64,000 nt of DNA from an uncultured Bacilli bacterium. GTDB lineage: Bacteria > Bacillota_I > Bacilli_A > RF39 > UBA660. Of the stretch, positions 1 to 7,445 are shown piece after piece. The stretch lies in contig CAKORJ010000003.1 of NCBI GenBank assembly GCA_934101575.1, positions 83,343-147,342 of the forward strand. The letters are read 5' to 3'. Every line of letters starts with the position of its first letter. Positions within the stretch are counted from its first letter, which is position 1. A program made the translations under genes and the position numbers. Below the pieces are notes generated by a model. The model was not told where the DNA came from and made no database searches. It saw nothing but the letters and a program-made list of their open reading frames with translations.

Positions 1-328
1 TGGATGGATATATATGTTGTATTATTAGATTTGATACAATCATTAGAATTAGACCTAGTATCCAGAATTTAAAACCAAATGTAAAGTTCTTTTTAAAGTT
101 TTTGAAATAGTTTTTAAATTCATAGTTTATTTCTTTTCTATAGATTAGATATATTATTAGCATAAAACTTATGTTTATAAGTATTTCTGATATGTATTTT
201 GGAGTGTTTTCCATGCTTAATATATCTATTCCTAAGTGTTTTAATAGGATTACTACTAGTGAGGAATATAATAAATCCATTAGAAATAGTCCTATAAATA
301 ACATGAATCTATTTATTTTCTTTTCCAT
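1..328 (-). CDS. CPBP-family intramembrane protease, N-terminal part
   Basis: Partial gene: 109 codons are open from an ATG at 328 and run off the window start. Two hydrophobic segments are visible (about residues 8-27 and 45-62) and a third begins near residue 88. Between them lies a Lys/Asn-rich stretch (YRKE, then FKNYFKNFKKN), the layout I associate with the N-terminus of CPBP (CAAX protease/bacteriocin-processing) proteins. The catalytic EExxxR part lies outside the window. An AGAGGTG ribosome site sits 6-7 bases before the ATG. A -35/-10 pair (TTTATA, 17 bases, TATACT) lies at 384-356. Family call from memory of the pattern. Confidence 0.6.
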   Translation of the reverse strand, partial: MEKKINRFMLFIGLFLMDLLYSSLVVILLKHLGIDILSMENTPKYISEILINISFMLIIYLIYRKEINYEFKNYFKNFKKNFTFGFKFWILGLILMIVSNLIIQHIYPS

Positions 329-355
329 TTAAGTCACCTCTAGTTTCTAAATTCT

Positions 356-384
356 AGTATATCATTAAATTTCTTATTTATAAA
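356..384 (-). promoter_or_regulatory. Promoter for the CPBP gene
   Basis: TTTATA at 384-379, a 17-base spacer and TATACT at 361-356, 28 bases upstream of the CPBP ATG. It lies downstream of the small-RNA terminator at 416-450, so the protease gene need not depend on read-through. Confidence 0.45.
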
Positions 385-415
385 GATTTCTTATTTAAAA
401 AAATTGTTTCTGTGT

Positions 416-518
416 AAAAAAAAGAAGTCGTACCCCCTGAGGACGACTTCAATAAAAAGAATAAAAAGGGGTTGGCTAGTGTGATACTAGCATCCAATTC
501 GCCTAAGTCGAATTGGTG
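416..518 (-). ncRNA. Small RNA 1 (three hairpins, own promoter and terminator)
   Basis: A perfect-looking promoter drives about 100 bases of non-coding sequence. The RNA has hairpin CCAATTCG/CGAATTGG (516-494), hairpin GCTAGT/ACTAGC (491-475), then a single-stranded C-rich stretch CCAACCCC (475-468) and a U-rich linker. It ends in a strong terminator: GAAGTCGT/ACGACTTC (450-424) followed by eight U. The terminator loop contains GGGGG, which could pair back to the C-rich stretch. No ORF with a ribosome site is present. It could be a trans-acting sRNA or an attenuator leader for the CPBP gene; I cannot match it to a known family. Confidence 0.65.
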
Positions 519-524
519 ATATAT

Positions 525-553
525 ATAATAATCATAAAAAAGTGATTTGTCAA
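525..553 (-). promoter_or_regulatory. Promoter of small RNA 1
   Basis: TTGACA at 553-548, exactly 17 bases, then TATTAT at 530-525. This is a near-consensus sigma-A type site, and the predicted start near 518 falls just before the first hairpin. Confidence 0.7.
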
Positions 554-632
554 TTGTTTTGAATAAAAAAGTTGAATTTTTTTGAATTTGGGAATTTTAT
601 GAAAAAAATTGTGTTTACTTGGTGTTTTTTCT

Positions 633-661
633 TTGAAAAAAGTTGAAAAATATGTTATAAT
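633..661 (+). promoter_or_regulatory. recG promoter
   Basis: TTGAAA at 633-638, a 17-base spacer and TATAAT at 656-661. The predicted start near 668 leaves only about 10-20 bases of untranslated leader before recG. Confidence 0.6.
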
Positions 662-677
662 TTGAAAGAAAAAGGAC

Positions 678-2684
678 GTGGTGGCATTGATAACTTTAGA
701 TAAAGTAAAAGGTGTTGGACCAAGAACTAAAATGTTATTTAATAAACTTGGAATAGAAAGTGTTGATGATTTGGTTTCTCATTATCCCTTTAGATATGAA
801 AAGATTGTTAGAAGTGATCTTAGTAGTGCTAATGAGATGGATAAGGTTATTATAGATGGAAAGGTTGATAGTGCTCCTATTCTTATTAGACTTAAGGGTA
901 ATCTTAATAAGATGAATGTTAGAGTTGTTACTAGTGATGGAAAAGTAGTTGGTGTTTCTATATTTAATAGGGCTTTTCTAAAGAGCTCTTTGGCGGTTGG
1001 TTCTAATGTTACTGTATTTGGTAAGTTTGAAAAATCTAAGAATATAATACTTGCTTCTGAGATAAGACTTGGACTTTTGCCTAGAGGGGAAAAGATTGAA
1101 AGTGTTTATCATGGAACAGCTGGGCTTGCCTCTAAGAATATTGCTGGTTTTATTAATACTGCTCTTATGCAATATGGGAATGATATTACTGATTATATTC
1201 CTAAAACTTATATTGATAAGTATAATTTTTTAAATAAAAAAACTGCTCTTAATATTGTTCATAATCCTCCGGCTTGGGATAAACTTAAAGAAGCTAGTGT
1301 TAGACTTAAGTATGAAGAATTGTTTCTTTTTATGACTAAGATTAATTATTTAAAGATTAAGAATCAGAATGTTGAGAATGGCATTAATAGAGACTATGAT
1401 AGTAGTAAGCTTGATGATTTGATTAGTAGTTTACCTTTTGAACTTACTAAAGATCAGTCTAAGGTTCTGGAGGAAATACTTAAAGATATGAAGTCTAAAA
1501 AGAGAATGAATAGGCTTCTTCAAGGTGATGTTGGTAGTGGCAAGACTGTTATATCTGTTATAGCACTTTATGCAAATTATTTGAGTGGTTATCAGGGAGC
1601 ATTAATGGTTCCTACCGAGATTTTGGCTAATCAACATTTTGAAAGTGTTTCAAAGATGTTTAATGGTTTTGGTGTTAGGACTGAACTTTTGGTTGGCTCT
1701 TTAACTAAGAAAGAAAAAGATAGTATTCATAAAAAACTTAAAGATGGTGAAATTGATTTAGTTATTGGAACTCATGCTTTAATACAAGAGGATACAGTGT
1801 ATAATAAGCTTGGTTTAGTTGTTACGGATGAACAACATCGTTTTGGAGTTATGCAAAGAACTATTCTTAGGGAAAAAGGGGATATGCCGGATGTTTTATA
1901 TATGTCAGCGACTCCTATTCCTAGAACTTATGCTATGACTATTTATGGTGATATGGATATATCAGTTATTGAGGGACTACCTAATGGTAGAAAACCTATT
2001 ACTACTTATTTGAAAAATAGTAGTGAAATTAAGAATGTTCTTCATATGATGCATGATGAGCTTAAAGAAAAACATCAAATATATGTTATAGCTCCTTTAA
2101 TTGAGGAGAGTGAAAGTTTAGATTTAACTACTGTTGAAGATTTAAAGGATAAAATGGAATCTGCTTTTGGAAGTAAATATAATATAGGAGTAGTTCATGG
2201 TAAATTATCTAATAAAGATAAAGATAAGATTATGGGAGAATTTGTTAAGAATAATATTCAAATTCTTATAAGTACTACTGTTATAGAAGTTGGGGTTGAT
2301 GTTCCTAATACCACTATGATTGTTATATTTGATGCTAATAGATTTGGTCTTTCTACTTTGCATCAGTTAAGAGGTAGAGTTGGACGTAGTAATTTAAAGT
2401 CTAAGTGTGTTTTAATTAGTGATAGCGATACTGATAGGCTTAAAGTTATGACTCGTACTTGTGATGGTTTTTTGATAAGTGAAGAAGATTTTAAACTTCG
2501 TGGACATGGTGATTTGTTTGGAACAAGACAAAGTGGAGATATGTCTTTTAAGATAGCTAATGTTAAAGAAGATTATAAGATATTGCTTCAAACTAAGAAA
2601 GATTCTATGGAGTTTTTAGAGAGTACTAAAGAGGAAGATATAAAACTTAGATGTGAGATTATTAGTAGTATTAATGATGCTTAG
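678..2684 (+). CDS. recG: ATP-dependent DNA helicase RecG
   Basis: RecG remodels stalled replication forks and Holliday junctions, using ATP to drive branch migration. The 668-residue product starts with a KGVGP helix-hairpin element. A wedge/OB domain follows (about 55-160), then Walker A GDVGSGKT (about 285-292), a DEQH box (about 383-386), SATPIPRT, and the C-terminal motif HQLRGRVGRS. The length matches the family. The start is uncertain: GTG at 678, GTG at 681 and TTG at 687 are all in frame, and AAAGGA at 671-676 is too close for the first. TTG at 687 or GTG at 681 is more likely. It is monocistronic, with its own promoter. Confidence 0.95.
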   Translation: MVALITLDKVKGVGPRTKMLFNKLGIESVDDLVSHYPFRYEKIVRSDLSSANEMDKVIIDGKVDSAPILIRLKGNLNKMNVRVVTSDGKVVGVSIFNRAFLKSSLAVGSNVTVFGKFEKSKNIILASEIRLGLLPRGEKIESVYHGTAGLASKNIAGFINTALMQYGNDITDYIPKTYIDKYNFLNKKTALNIVHNPPAWDKLKEASVRLKYEELFLFMTKINYLKIKNQNVENGINRDYDSSKLDDLISSLPFELTKDQSKVLEEILKDMKSKKRMNRLLQGDVGSGKTVISVIALYANYLSGYQGALMVPTEILANQHFESVSKMFNGFGVRTELLVGSLTKKEKDSIHKKLKDGEIDLVIGTHALIQEDTVYNKLGLVVTDEQHRFGVMQRTILREKGDMPDVLYMSATPIPRTYAMTIYGDMDISVIEGLPNGRKPITTYLKNSSEIKNVLHMMHDELKEKHQIYVIAPLIEESESLDLTTVEDLKDKMESAFGSKYNIGVVHGKLSNKDKDKIMGEFVKNNIQILISTTVIEVGVDVPNTTMIVIFDANRFGLSTLHQLRGRVGRSNLKSKCVLISDSDTDRLKVMTRTCDGFLISEEDFKLRGHGDLFGTRQSGDMSFKIANVKEDYKILLQTKKDSMEFLESTKEEDIKLRCEIISSINDA

Positions 2685-2723
2685 TTGGTAAATGTAAAAA
2701 TTTGAGAAATTCAAAAATTATAA

Positions 2724-2752
2724 TTGACTTTATAGTGAAAATATATTACTAT
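2724..2752 (+). promoter_or_regulatory. Promoter of small RNA 2
   Basis: TTGACT at 2724-2729, a 17-base spacer and TACTAT at 2747-2752. The expected start near 2759 coincides with the first hairpin. Confidence 0.6.
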
Positions 2753-2758
2753 TAAATT

Positions 2759-2857
2759 GCAAGGTAGATTACCTTGTCTACTTTTTACGATAAATGTAAA
2801 AAGTGGTATTCAACCAAAACCCCCTGAAGATAGGCCGAGAGGCCTATCACTTTTTTA
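2759..2857 (+). ncRNA. Small RNA 2 (three hairpins, C-rich linker)
   Basis: About 100 bases with the same plan as small RNA 1. Hairpin CAAGGTA/TACCTTG (2760-2776) is followed by an 11-bp hairpin CTACTTTTTAC/GTAAAAAGTGG (about 2779-2807). An unpaired linker contains CAACC and ACCCCC (about 2811-2824). The RNA ends in terminator GATAGGCC-gaga-GGCCTATC (2829-2848) followed by six U. An ORF can be drawn through it (2757-2954), but it crosses the terminator, lacks a ribosome site and looks unlike the neighbouring genes, so I treat the region as non-coding. C-rich unpaired segments are typical of Gram-positive sRNAs that mask Shine-Dalgarno sites; that function is inference. Confidence 0.6.
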
Positions 2858-2938
2858 TGCGATAAAATCAATGGTTTGCGAAGACCTGTTTTTGAAAAGT
2901 GGTTTAGGTACAAAAAAAATTGTAATTTTAGAATTATT

Positions 2939-2990
2939 CATTGAAGAAAAGTGACGTAAACGTCAAAAATCTTCAATGGATTTTTCTTTT
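2939..2990 (+). terminator. Long two-part terminator hairpin
   Basis: Outer stem CATTGAAGA (2939-2947) with TCTTCAATG (2970-2978) encloses an inner stem TGACG/CGTCA (2952-2956, 2961-2965). A U-rich tail follows. It closes whatever is transcribed across 2860-2940, where no gene is visible, and marks the left border of the AbiE island. Confidence 0.6.
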
Positions 2991-3040
2991 GACAATCAAA
3001 CTGAAAATATATAATTTATCAGTTTTTAGCATATTAACAA

Positions 3041-3072
3041 TTATACGGATAATATAAATACTGTCCGTATAA
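3041..3072 (+). promoter_or_regulatory. Candidate AbiEi operator (9-bp inverted repeat)
   Basis: TTATACGGA at 3041-3049 and its exact reverse complement TCCGTATAA at 3064-3072, separated by 14 bases, lie 25 bases upstream of the -35 box. AbiEi antitoxins are known to repress their own operon through inverted repeats, so this is a plausible binding site; inferred from position only. Confidence 0.5.
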
Positions 3073-3096
3073 CTTTATATACATAAAAAAGTTATT

Positions 3097-3125
3097 TTGA
3101 CAAACTTAATGATAAATGTTATAAT
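3097..3125 (+). promoter_or_regulatory. Consensus promoter of the AbiE operon
   Basis: TTGACA at 3097-3102, 17 bases, TATAAT at 3120-3125: full consensus. It stands directly before the AAAGGAGG ribosome site of the antitoxin gene. Confidence 0.8.
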
Positions 3126-3155
3126 TTCATTAGATTTGTCAAAGGAGGAATTTTC

Positions 3156-3782
3156 ATGGAAAGAATGACAATAAAAGAATTTAAAGATAAAAACAATATT
3201 GAAATTATTAAATCAATAATGCAAATGAATAATGGCTATATTACTTCTAAAGAACTATCAAATTTTGAAATTCATAGAATGTATCTTAATATTATGAAAG
3301 AACAAGGTATAATCGAAAAAGTAGGTAATGGTATATATATTGATTCTACTAAAATAGAAGATAGTTATTATGTTTTTAGTTTAGAACTTTCAAAAGTAGT
3401 ATACTCGCACATGACAGCACTTTATTTTTATGGACTTTCTATTAAAGCTCCAAATGATAAATATGATATTACTGTACCAAATAACTATTTTAATTATAAA
3501 ATGAAAAATCATAATGTTTTTTATGTTGATAAAGATATTTACGAACTAGGACTTACTGAAGTTGAAACTTCAATGGGAAATAAAGTAAGAGCTTATGATA
3601 TTGAAAGATGCATATGTGATATTATTAGATCTAAAAATAGAATGGATTCTGAACATGTTAAATATAGTATAAGAGAATATCTTAAAAGAAAAGATAAAAA
3701 TCTTACAAAGCTATCAAAATATGCTGAAATAATGGGTATTAAAAATGAAGTTATGAGTTATATGGAGGCATTTTATGAATAG
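3156..3782 (+). CDS. AbiEi-like type IV antitoxin
   Basis: A 208-residue protein whose first ~70 residues read as a winged-helix domain (ITSKELSNFEIHRMYLNIMKEQGIIEKVGNGIYI), as in the AbiEi 'AbiEi_4' N-terminal antitoxin domain. A C-terminal domain follows with SHMTALYFYGLS and the pattern DIERCICDIIRSKN. AbiEi neutralises the nucleotidyltransferase AbiEii without binding it tightly, and represses the operon. The ATG has an AAAGGAGG site 8 bases upstream. It overlaps the next gene by 8 bases, the usual AbiE arrangement. Codon choice is A-rich, unlike the flanking genes, which suggests transfer. Confidence 0.85.
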   Translation: MERMTIKEFKDKNNIEIIKSIMQMNNGYITSKELSNFEIHRMYLNIMKEQGIIEKVGNGIYIDSTKIEDSYYVFSLELSKVVYSHMTALYFYGLSIKAPNDKYDITVPNNYFNYKMKNHNVFYVDKDIYELGLTEVETSMGNKVRAYDIERCICDIIRSKNRMDSEHVKYSIREYLKRKDKNLTKLSKYAEIMGIKNEVMSYMEAFYE

Positions 3783-4611
3783 TATGCAACTGAAAGATAA
3801 ACTAAGAAATATTTCAAAAGAAAAAAATGTAGATTTCAACACATTACTCAGACTCTATATGTATGATAGATTCATTGAACGATTAGCGATTAGTAAATAT
3901 AGCGATAATTTTATTCTAAAAGGTGGTTTTTATTTAAGTACATTATTTGGTATAGAAAATAGAACAACCATGGATATAGATGCTGCAATTATAAAAACTA
4001 ATTTTACAAAAGATGCAACAAGAAAAATGATTAAGGATATAGTATCTATAGATATAGATGATAATGCAAATCTAAGTTATTTAGGAATTGTACCAATAAG
4101 AGATGAAGATGAATATGGTGGTTTTAGAGTGAACATTGAAGTCCAAATAGAAAATGTAAAAGAAAAGTTCCATGTTGATGTTGCTACTGGCGATCCAATA
4201 ACTCCTAAAGAAATTAGATACAAATATAAACCAATATTAGGAAAAAAACATATTAATCTATGGGCATATAATATTGAAACAGTTTTAGCTGAAAAATTAG
4301 AAACAATTCTAAGTAGATCAGAATTAAATGGTAGAATGAGAGATTTTTATGATGTATATTTAATTTACACTAAAGATTGGAATAATATAAATATTGATAA
4401 TTTTAAAAAAGCTCTTGATAAAACTTTTTATAAAAGAGAATATGCTGGAAAACCATTTGTAACAATAGATTTGATTAGAGATAGTAATTTAATAAGATCT
4501 AGGTGGAAAACATATCAAAGAAAATATGAGTATGCAAAAGATATAAGTTTTGATGATATACTAAACTGTATAGAAAAAATGATGGAACAACGTGATCCAG
4601 TTGTTGTTTAG
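3775..4611 (+). CDS. AbiEii-like nucleotidyltransferase toxin
   Basis: A 278-residue DUF1814/AbiEii toxin. KGG at 49-51 and the metal-binding pair in RTTMDID (63-69) form the nucleotidyltransferase core. LAEKLETILSR and RMRDFYDVYLI are the later conserved motifs with Lys and Arg-Asp-x-Tyr-Asp. Family members (AbiEii, MenT) transfer nucleotides, in some cases to the acceptor end of tRNA, and arrest growth during phage infection. The start is set by TGGAGG 7 bases before the ATG inside the antitoxin gene. All expected catalytic residues are present, so the toxin looks intact. Confidence 0.88.
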   Translation: MNSMQLKDKLRNISKEKNVDFNTLLRLYMYDRFIERLAISKYSDNFILKGGFYLSTLFGIENRTTMDIDAAIIKTNFTKDATRKMIKDIVSIDIDDNANLSYLGIVPIRDEDEYGGFRVNIEVQIENVKEKFHVDVATGDPITPKEIRYKYKPILGKKHINLWAYNIETVLAEKLETILSRSELNGRMRDFYDVYLIYTKDWNNINIDNFKKALDKTFYKREYAGKPFVTIDLIRDSNLIRSRWKTYQRKYEYAKDISFDDILNCIEKMMEQRDPVVV

Positions 4612-4622
4612 GGTGATTTTAC

Positions 4623-6389
4623 ATGAGTAGTATTAAAGTAGAGGAAGCAGCTATTAATGCAGTAAAAAATTTAATAAACTTATCAGATTATATGACATCA
4701 GATGAAATAAAAGATGGAGAAAAGGGAGTTTCATTTGATGGATGTATACCATTATATATAAAAGAAGATCTAAAAAAAGAAAGTTTCTATAATAAGATTG
4801 ATATTCAAGTGAAAGGTCGAAGTGTTAAAGAATTAAGTAATGCTAAAAATGGTAATTTTTCAATCGAAAAATCTCATTTAAAGAATTTTAAACAAGTGGG
4901 AGGAGTATTATTTTTCTTTGTTCAAATAACTAAAGATAGAAAAAATAGTAGAATTTATATTAAATCGTTATTGCCTTATGAAATAAATCAATTGTTAACT
5001 GTAAATGAAAAGAACAGTGTATCAGTAAAATTTGAACACATAGATAATAATGATAATGAAAAACTAGAGTATATATGTTTTCAATTTCAAAAAGATAAAG
5101 ATAAGCAATATTCTTACAAAGATAATTACAAAACACTGGAAGACTTTCAAAAAGAAAAAGGTATATATAGTATGGGAATTAATATTCCAACAATTTCTTC
5201 TAATCCAATAGAATATTTAAAACGACCAAATTTCATTTATTTTCAGCCTGATAATCTCAAAAATCTTGAAATACCATGTGGCATGGCAATTATATCATCA
5301 TTTATTTTTAAGCGAAAAGCTAATGTAAAAATTGGCAATAAGATTTATGATACATATGTTGAAATTAAAGAAGATAACAATGTTACTACAGTTAATATTA
5401 ATGATTGTATTGAGTTTAATACATATACTAATATGTTTACATTTAACCTAAATACTAATATGAAAAAAGCTTTATATAATATAAATTTAATAAAAGATTT
5501 TATAAAAGCTAAAAGTTTATTAGTTAATAATAATAAGTTATCAATAAAAGAGGAAAATGACTATACAATATTAAACAATCAAATTGAAGTAATAGAAAAA
5601 TTAAGAATTATTGTTGAAGAAATGAATGTATCAGTAGATCCTATTATAGACTTTTCTGATAAAAAATCTATAAAAAATATTGGATTAGTTTATAACAATA
5701 TTATTGATAAAATTGGAATTCCTTTTAAAATTAAGTATGATGCATTTATGTTAAAAACAAAAATATTCAATATAGAATTATCATTTTCAGCAAAAAAACG
5801 TGGAAATAGTACATATGATTTGATAGATATTACAAAAATGATAAAAAGTGAAAAGAACTTATTTAGTTATATAAATGAAGAAAAAGAGCGCGTTGAATTG
5901 TATCCCAACTTTTCAGCATTTAGTAAGGAATTTGGGTTAGATGTAACATATTTGTTATCTGACAATGTTATTAATGAATTAGATAAAATTTATATAGACG
6001 ATAGTATTATATTGGGTAATTTTGTACTAGAAACAAATTTAACATGGTTTATTTTAGATGCTTTACAATATTATGATACTCATAAAAATTATCAACTTTT
6101 AAAATTTTTAGAGAAAATATCATATATATTGTTAAAAAATGATAATGCTGATTATATAGATATATATAAAATAAACTATTTTCAAATTTTAAAAAGAAGT
6201 CAGAAATTAACGAGTGAAATGTGTGAGGATTTAATAGTAGTGAGAGATGCTACAAAGGATAATATGATAAAGGTATGTATTAGTATAATACTTGAAGATA
6301 AAAATGGATACAATGTATATTATAAAAAATTATCTGATAGCGAAAAGAAAACATTAATGGAGTATCCAATATATAATTTAATTAAATAA
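4623..6389 (+). CDS. DUF4365-domain protein, predicted nuclease-like third gene of the AbiE operon
   Basis: A 588-residue protein starting 11 bases after the toxin stop, with no room for a separate promoter. The first ~130 residues resemble DUF4365: a GVSFDG turn (Asp39), then KIDIQVKG (Asp60, Gln62, Lys64), the D-QxK variant of a PD-(D/E)xK nuclease core, and a long beta-rich LFFFVQI segment. The remaining ~450 residues are Lys/Asn-rich, predicted helical and not recognised. Membership in an abortive-infection operon suggests a defence effector or nucleic-acid sensor. That is inference; the DUF4365 call is moderately sure. Confidence 0.6.
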   Translation: MSSIKVEEAAINAVKNLINLSDYMTSDEIKDGEKGVSFDGCIPLYIKEDLKKESFYNKIDIQVKGRSVKELSNAKNGNFSIEKSHLKNFKQVGGVLFFFVQITKDRKNSRIYIKSLLPYEINQLLTVNEKNSVSVKFEHIDNNDNEKLEYICFQFQKDKDKQYSYKDNYKTLEDFQKEKGIYSMGINIPTISSNPIEYLKRPNFIYFQPDNLKNLEIPCGMAIISSFIFKRKANVKIGNKIYDTYVEIKEDNNVTTVNINDCIEFNTYTNMFTFNLNTNMKKALYNINLIKDFIKAKSLLVNNNKLSIKEENDYTILNNQIEVIEKLRIIVEEMNVSVDPIIDFSDKKSIKNIGLVYNNIIDKIGIPFKIKYDAFMLKTKIFNIELSFSAKKRGNSTYDLIDITKMIKSEKNLFSYINEEKERVELYPNFSAFSKEFGLDVTYLLSDNVINELDKIYIDDSIILGNFVLETNLTWFILDALQYYDTHKNYQLLKFLEKISYILLKNDNADYIDIYKINYFQILKRSQKLTSEMCEDLIVVRDATKDNMIKVCISIILEDKNGYNVYYKKLSDSEKKTLMEYPIYNLIK

Positions 6390-6397
6390 TTATATAT

Positions 6398-6600
6398 TTA
6401 TTCTAAGCTATCTATAACAGAAACAACATTATCGAGTGCAGTACTAAACATATGTGAATATGTGTTTAGTGTTTCCTCGATTTTTGTATGTCCTAAATAT
6501 TTTGCTACTAATGTAACATTAGCACCGTTATTAATTAAAAGTGATGCACATGAATGCCTAAAATCATGTATAAAAGTATTAATTAAGTATGAAAATATAA
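6398..6600 (-). pseudogene. Tyrosine recombinase C-terminal remnant
   Basis: The minus strand encodes, in one frame ending at a TAA (6400-6398), the C-terminal catalytic end of a phage-type integrase. It contains HDFRHSCASLL (His-x-x-Arg box), LGHTKIEETLNTYSHM (His and catalytic Tyr) and a short tail. Reading upstream, an in-frame TAA stops the frame about 66 codons before the end, and the N-terminal domains are absent. It probably mobilised the AbiE-DUF4365 island and has since decayed. Confidence 0.8.
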
Positions 6601-6789
6601 ATATTTAGTTGATATTTTTGAATTTGTATACAAATTGTTTTTAATATTGGACTTGAAATTGTTAAAATGTCAAAATATCAAATGAGTGCAATTGTTTAAT
6701 AATTGAGATGCTTTACAATAAAAATAATTTTATGGTAAAATGTTAATAATTAAAAATTGATTATATATAATATGAAGTAGGTGTTTTTT

Positions 6790-7419
6790 ATGACTATTAT
6801 TTATTTGATGAGACATTCTGAACCTCTTAATGTTGATTATATTAATACTTTTGATGATATACAGGTTCAAAATGAAAAAAAGATTCTTTCTGTTTTGGGA
6901 GAAGATTTGGCCAAAAAAGTTTCTTGCTCAGATGTTTTTGCTAATATAGATTGTGTTTATTCTTCTAATTATGTTAGAGCTATGTCAACGGCTAAATATG
7001 TTGCTGATAAGAACAATTTGAAAATTAATATTGTTGATGATTTAGGTGAAAGAAAGTTTGGTGTTTTATCTTATGATGAAATTCCAAATGATTTTGTAAG
7101 ACGTCAGTTTTTTGATGATAATTATAAGATTGGTACTGGTGAAAGTCAAAGTGAGGTTAGAAATAGGGTGTATAGTTCTATTGTTGATATACTAAACTCT
7201 AATCGTGATAAAAAGAGTGTGGTTGTTAGTCACTCGACTGCTATGTCTTATTTATTTAAAATGTTGTGTGTTGTTTCTATTGTTAATGATAATATTAAAT
7301 ATGTTTTTAATGATAAAACTTTTTTTGAAGGTAATTTTGATTATTGTGAAACTTTTAAGTTATGTTTTGATGATAATAATAATTTAATTGATATTTGTAA
7401 TGTTAATGTAAAAGACTGA
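6790..7419 (+). CDS. Histidine phosphatase family protein
   Basis: A 209-residue protein of the phosphoglycerate-mutase-like histidine phosphatase superfamily. It has LMRHSEPLN (catalytic Arg-His at the N-terminus), SNYVRAMSTAKYVA and VVVSHSTAM (second catalytic His). The typical role is removal of phosphate from small metabolites; the substrate cannot be told. The ATG at 6790 is preferred over the in-frame GTG at 6781, because AGTAGGTG at 6776-6783 is its ribosome site. A -10-like TAAAAT lies near 6735. It is followed by a bidirectional terminator shared with the convergent gene. Confidence 0.85.
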   Translation: MTIIYLMRHSEPLNVDYINTFDDIQVQNEKKILSVLGEDLAKKVSCSDVFANIDCVYSSNYVRAMSTAKYVADKNNLKINIVDDLGERKFGVLSYDEIPNDFVRRQFFDDNYKIGTGESQSEVRNRVYSSIVDILNSNRDKKSVVVSHSTAMSYLFKMLCVVSIVNDNIKYVFNDKTFFEGNFDYCETFKLCFDDNNNLIDICNVNVKD

Positions 7420-7445
7420 TTTTTTTGATCAGCCTTTCTTTTTTC
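7414..7445. terminator. Bidirectional terminator between convergent genes
   Basis: CTGAT/ATCAG stem around a T-rich loop with further T-runs, in the 9-base gap and flanks between the phosphatase stop (7419) and the amidoligase stop (7429). Confidence 0.5.

Noticed and set aside
2757..2954. 65-codon ORF across small RNA 2
   Set aside because: No ribosome site, crosses a clear terminator hairpin, and residue usage is unlike neighbouring proteins.
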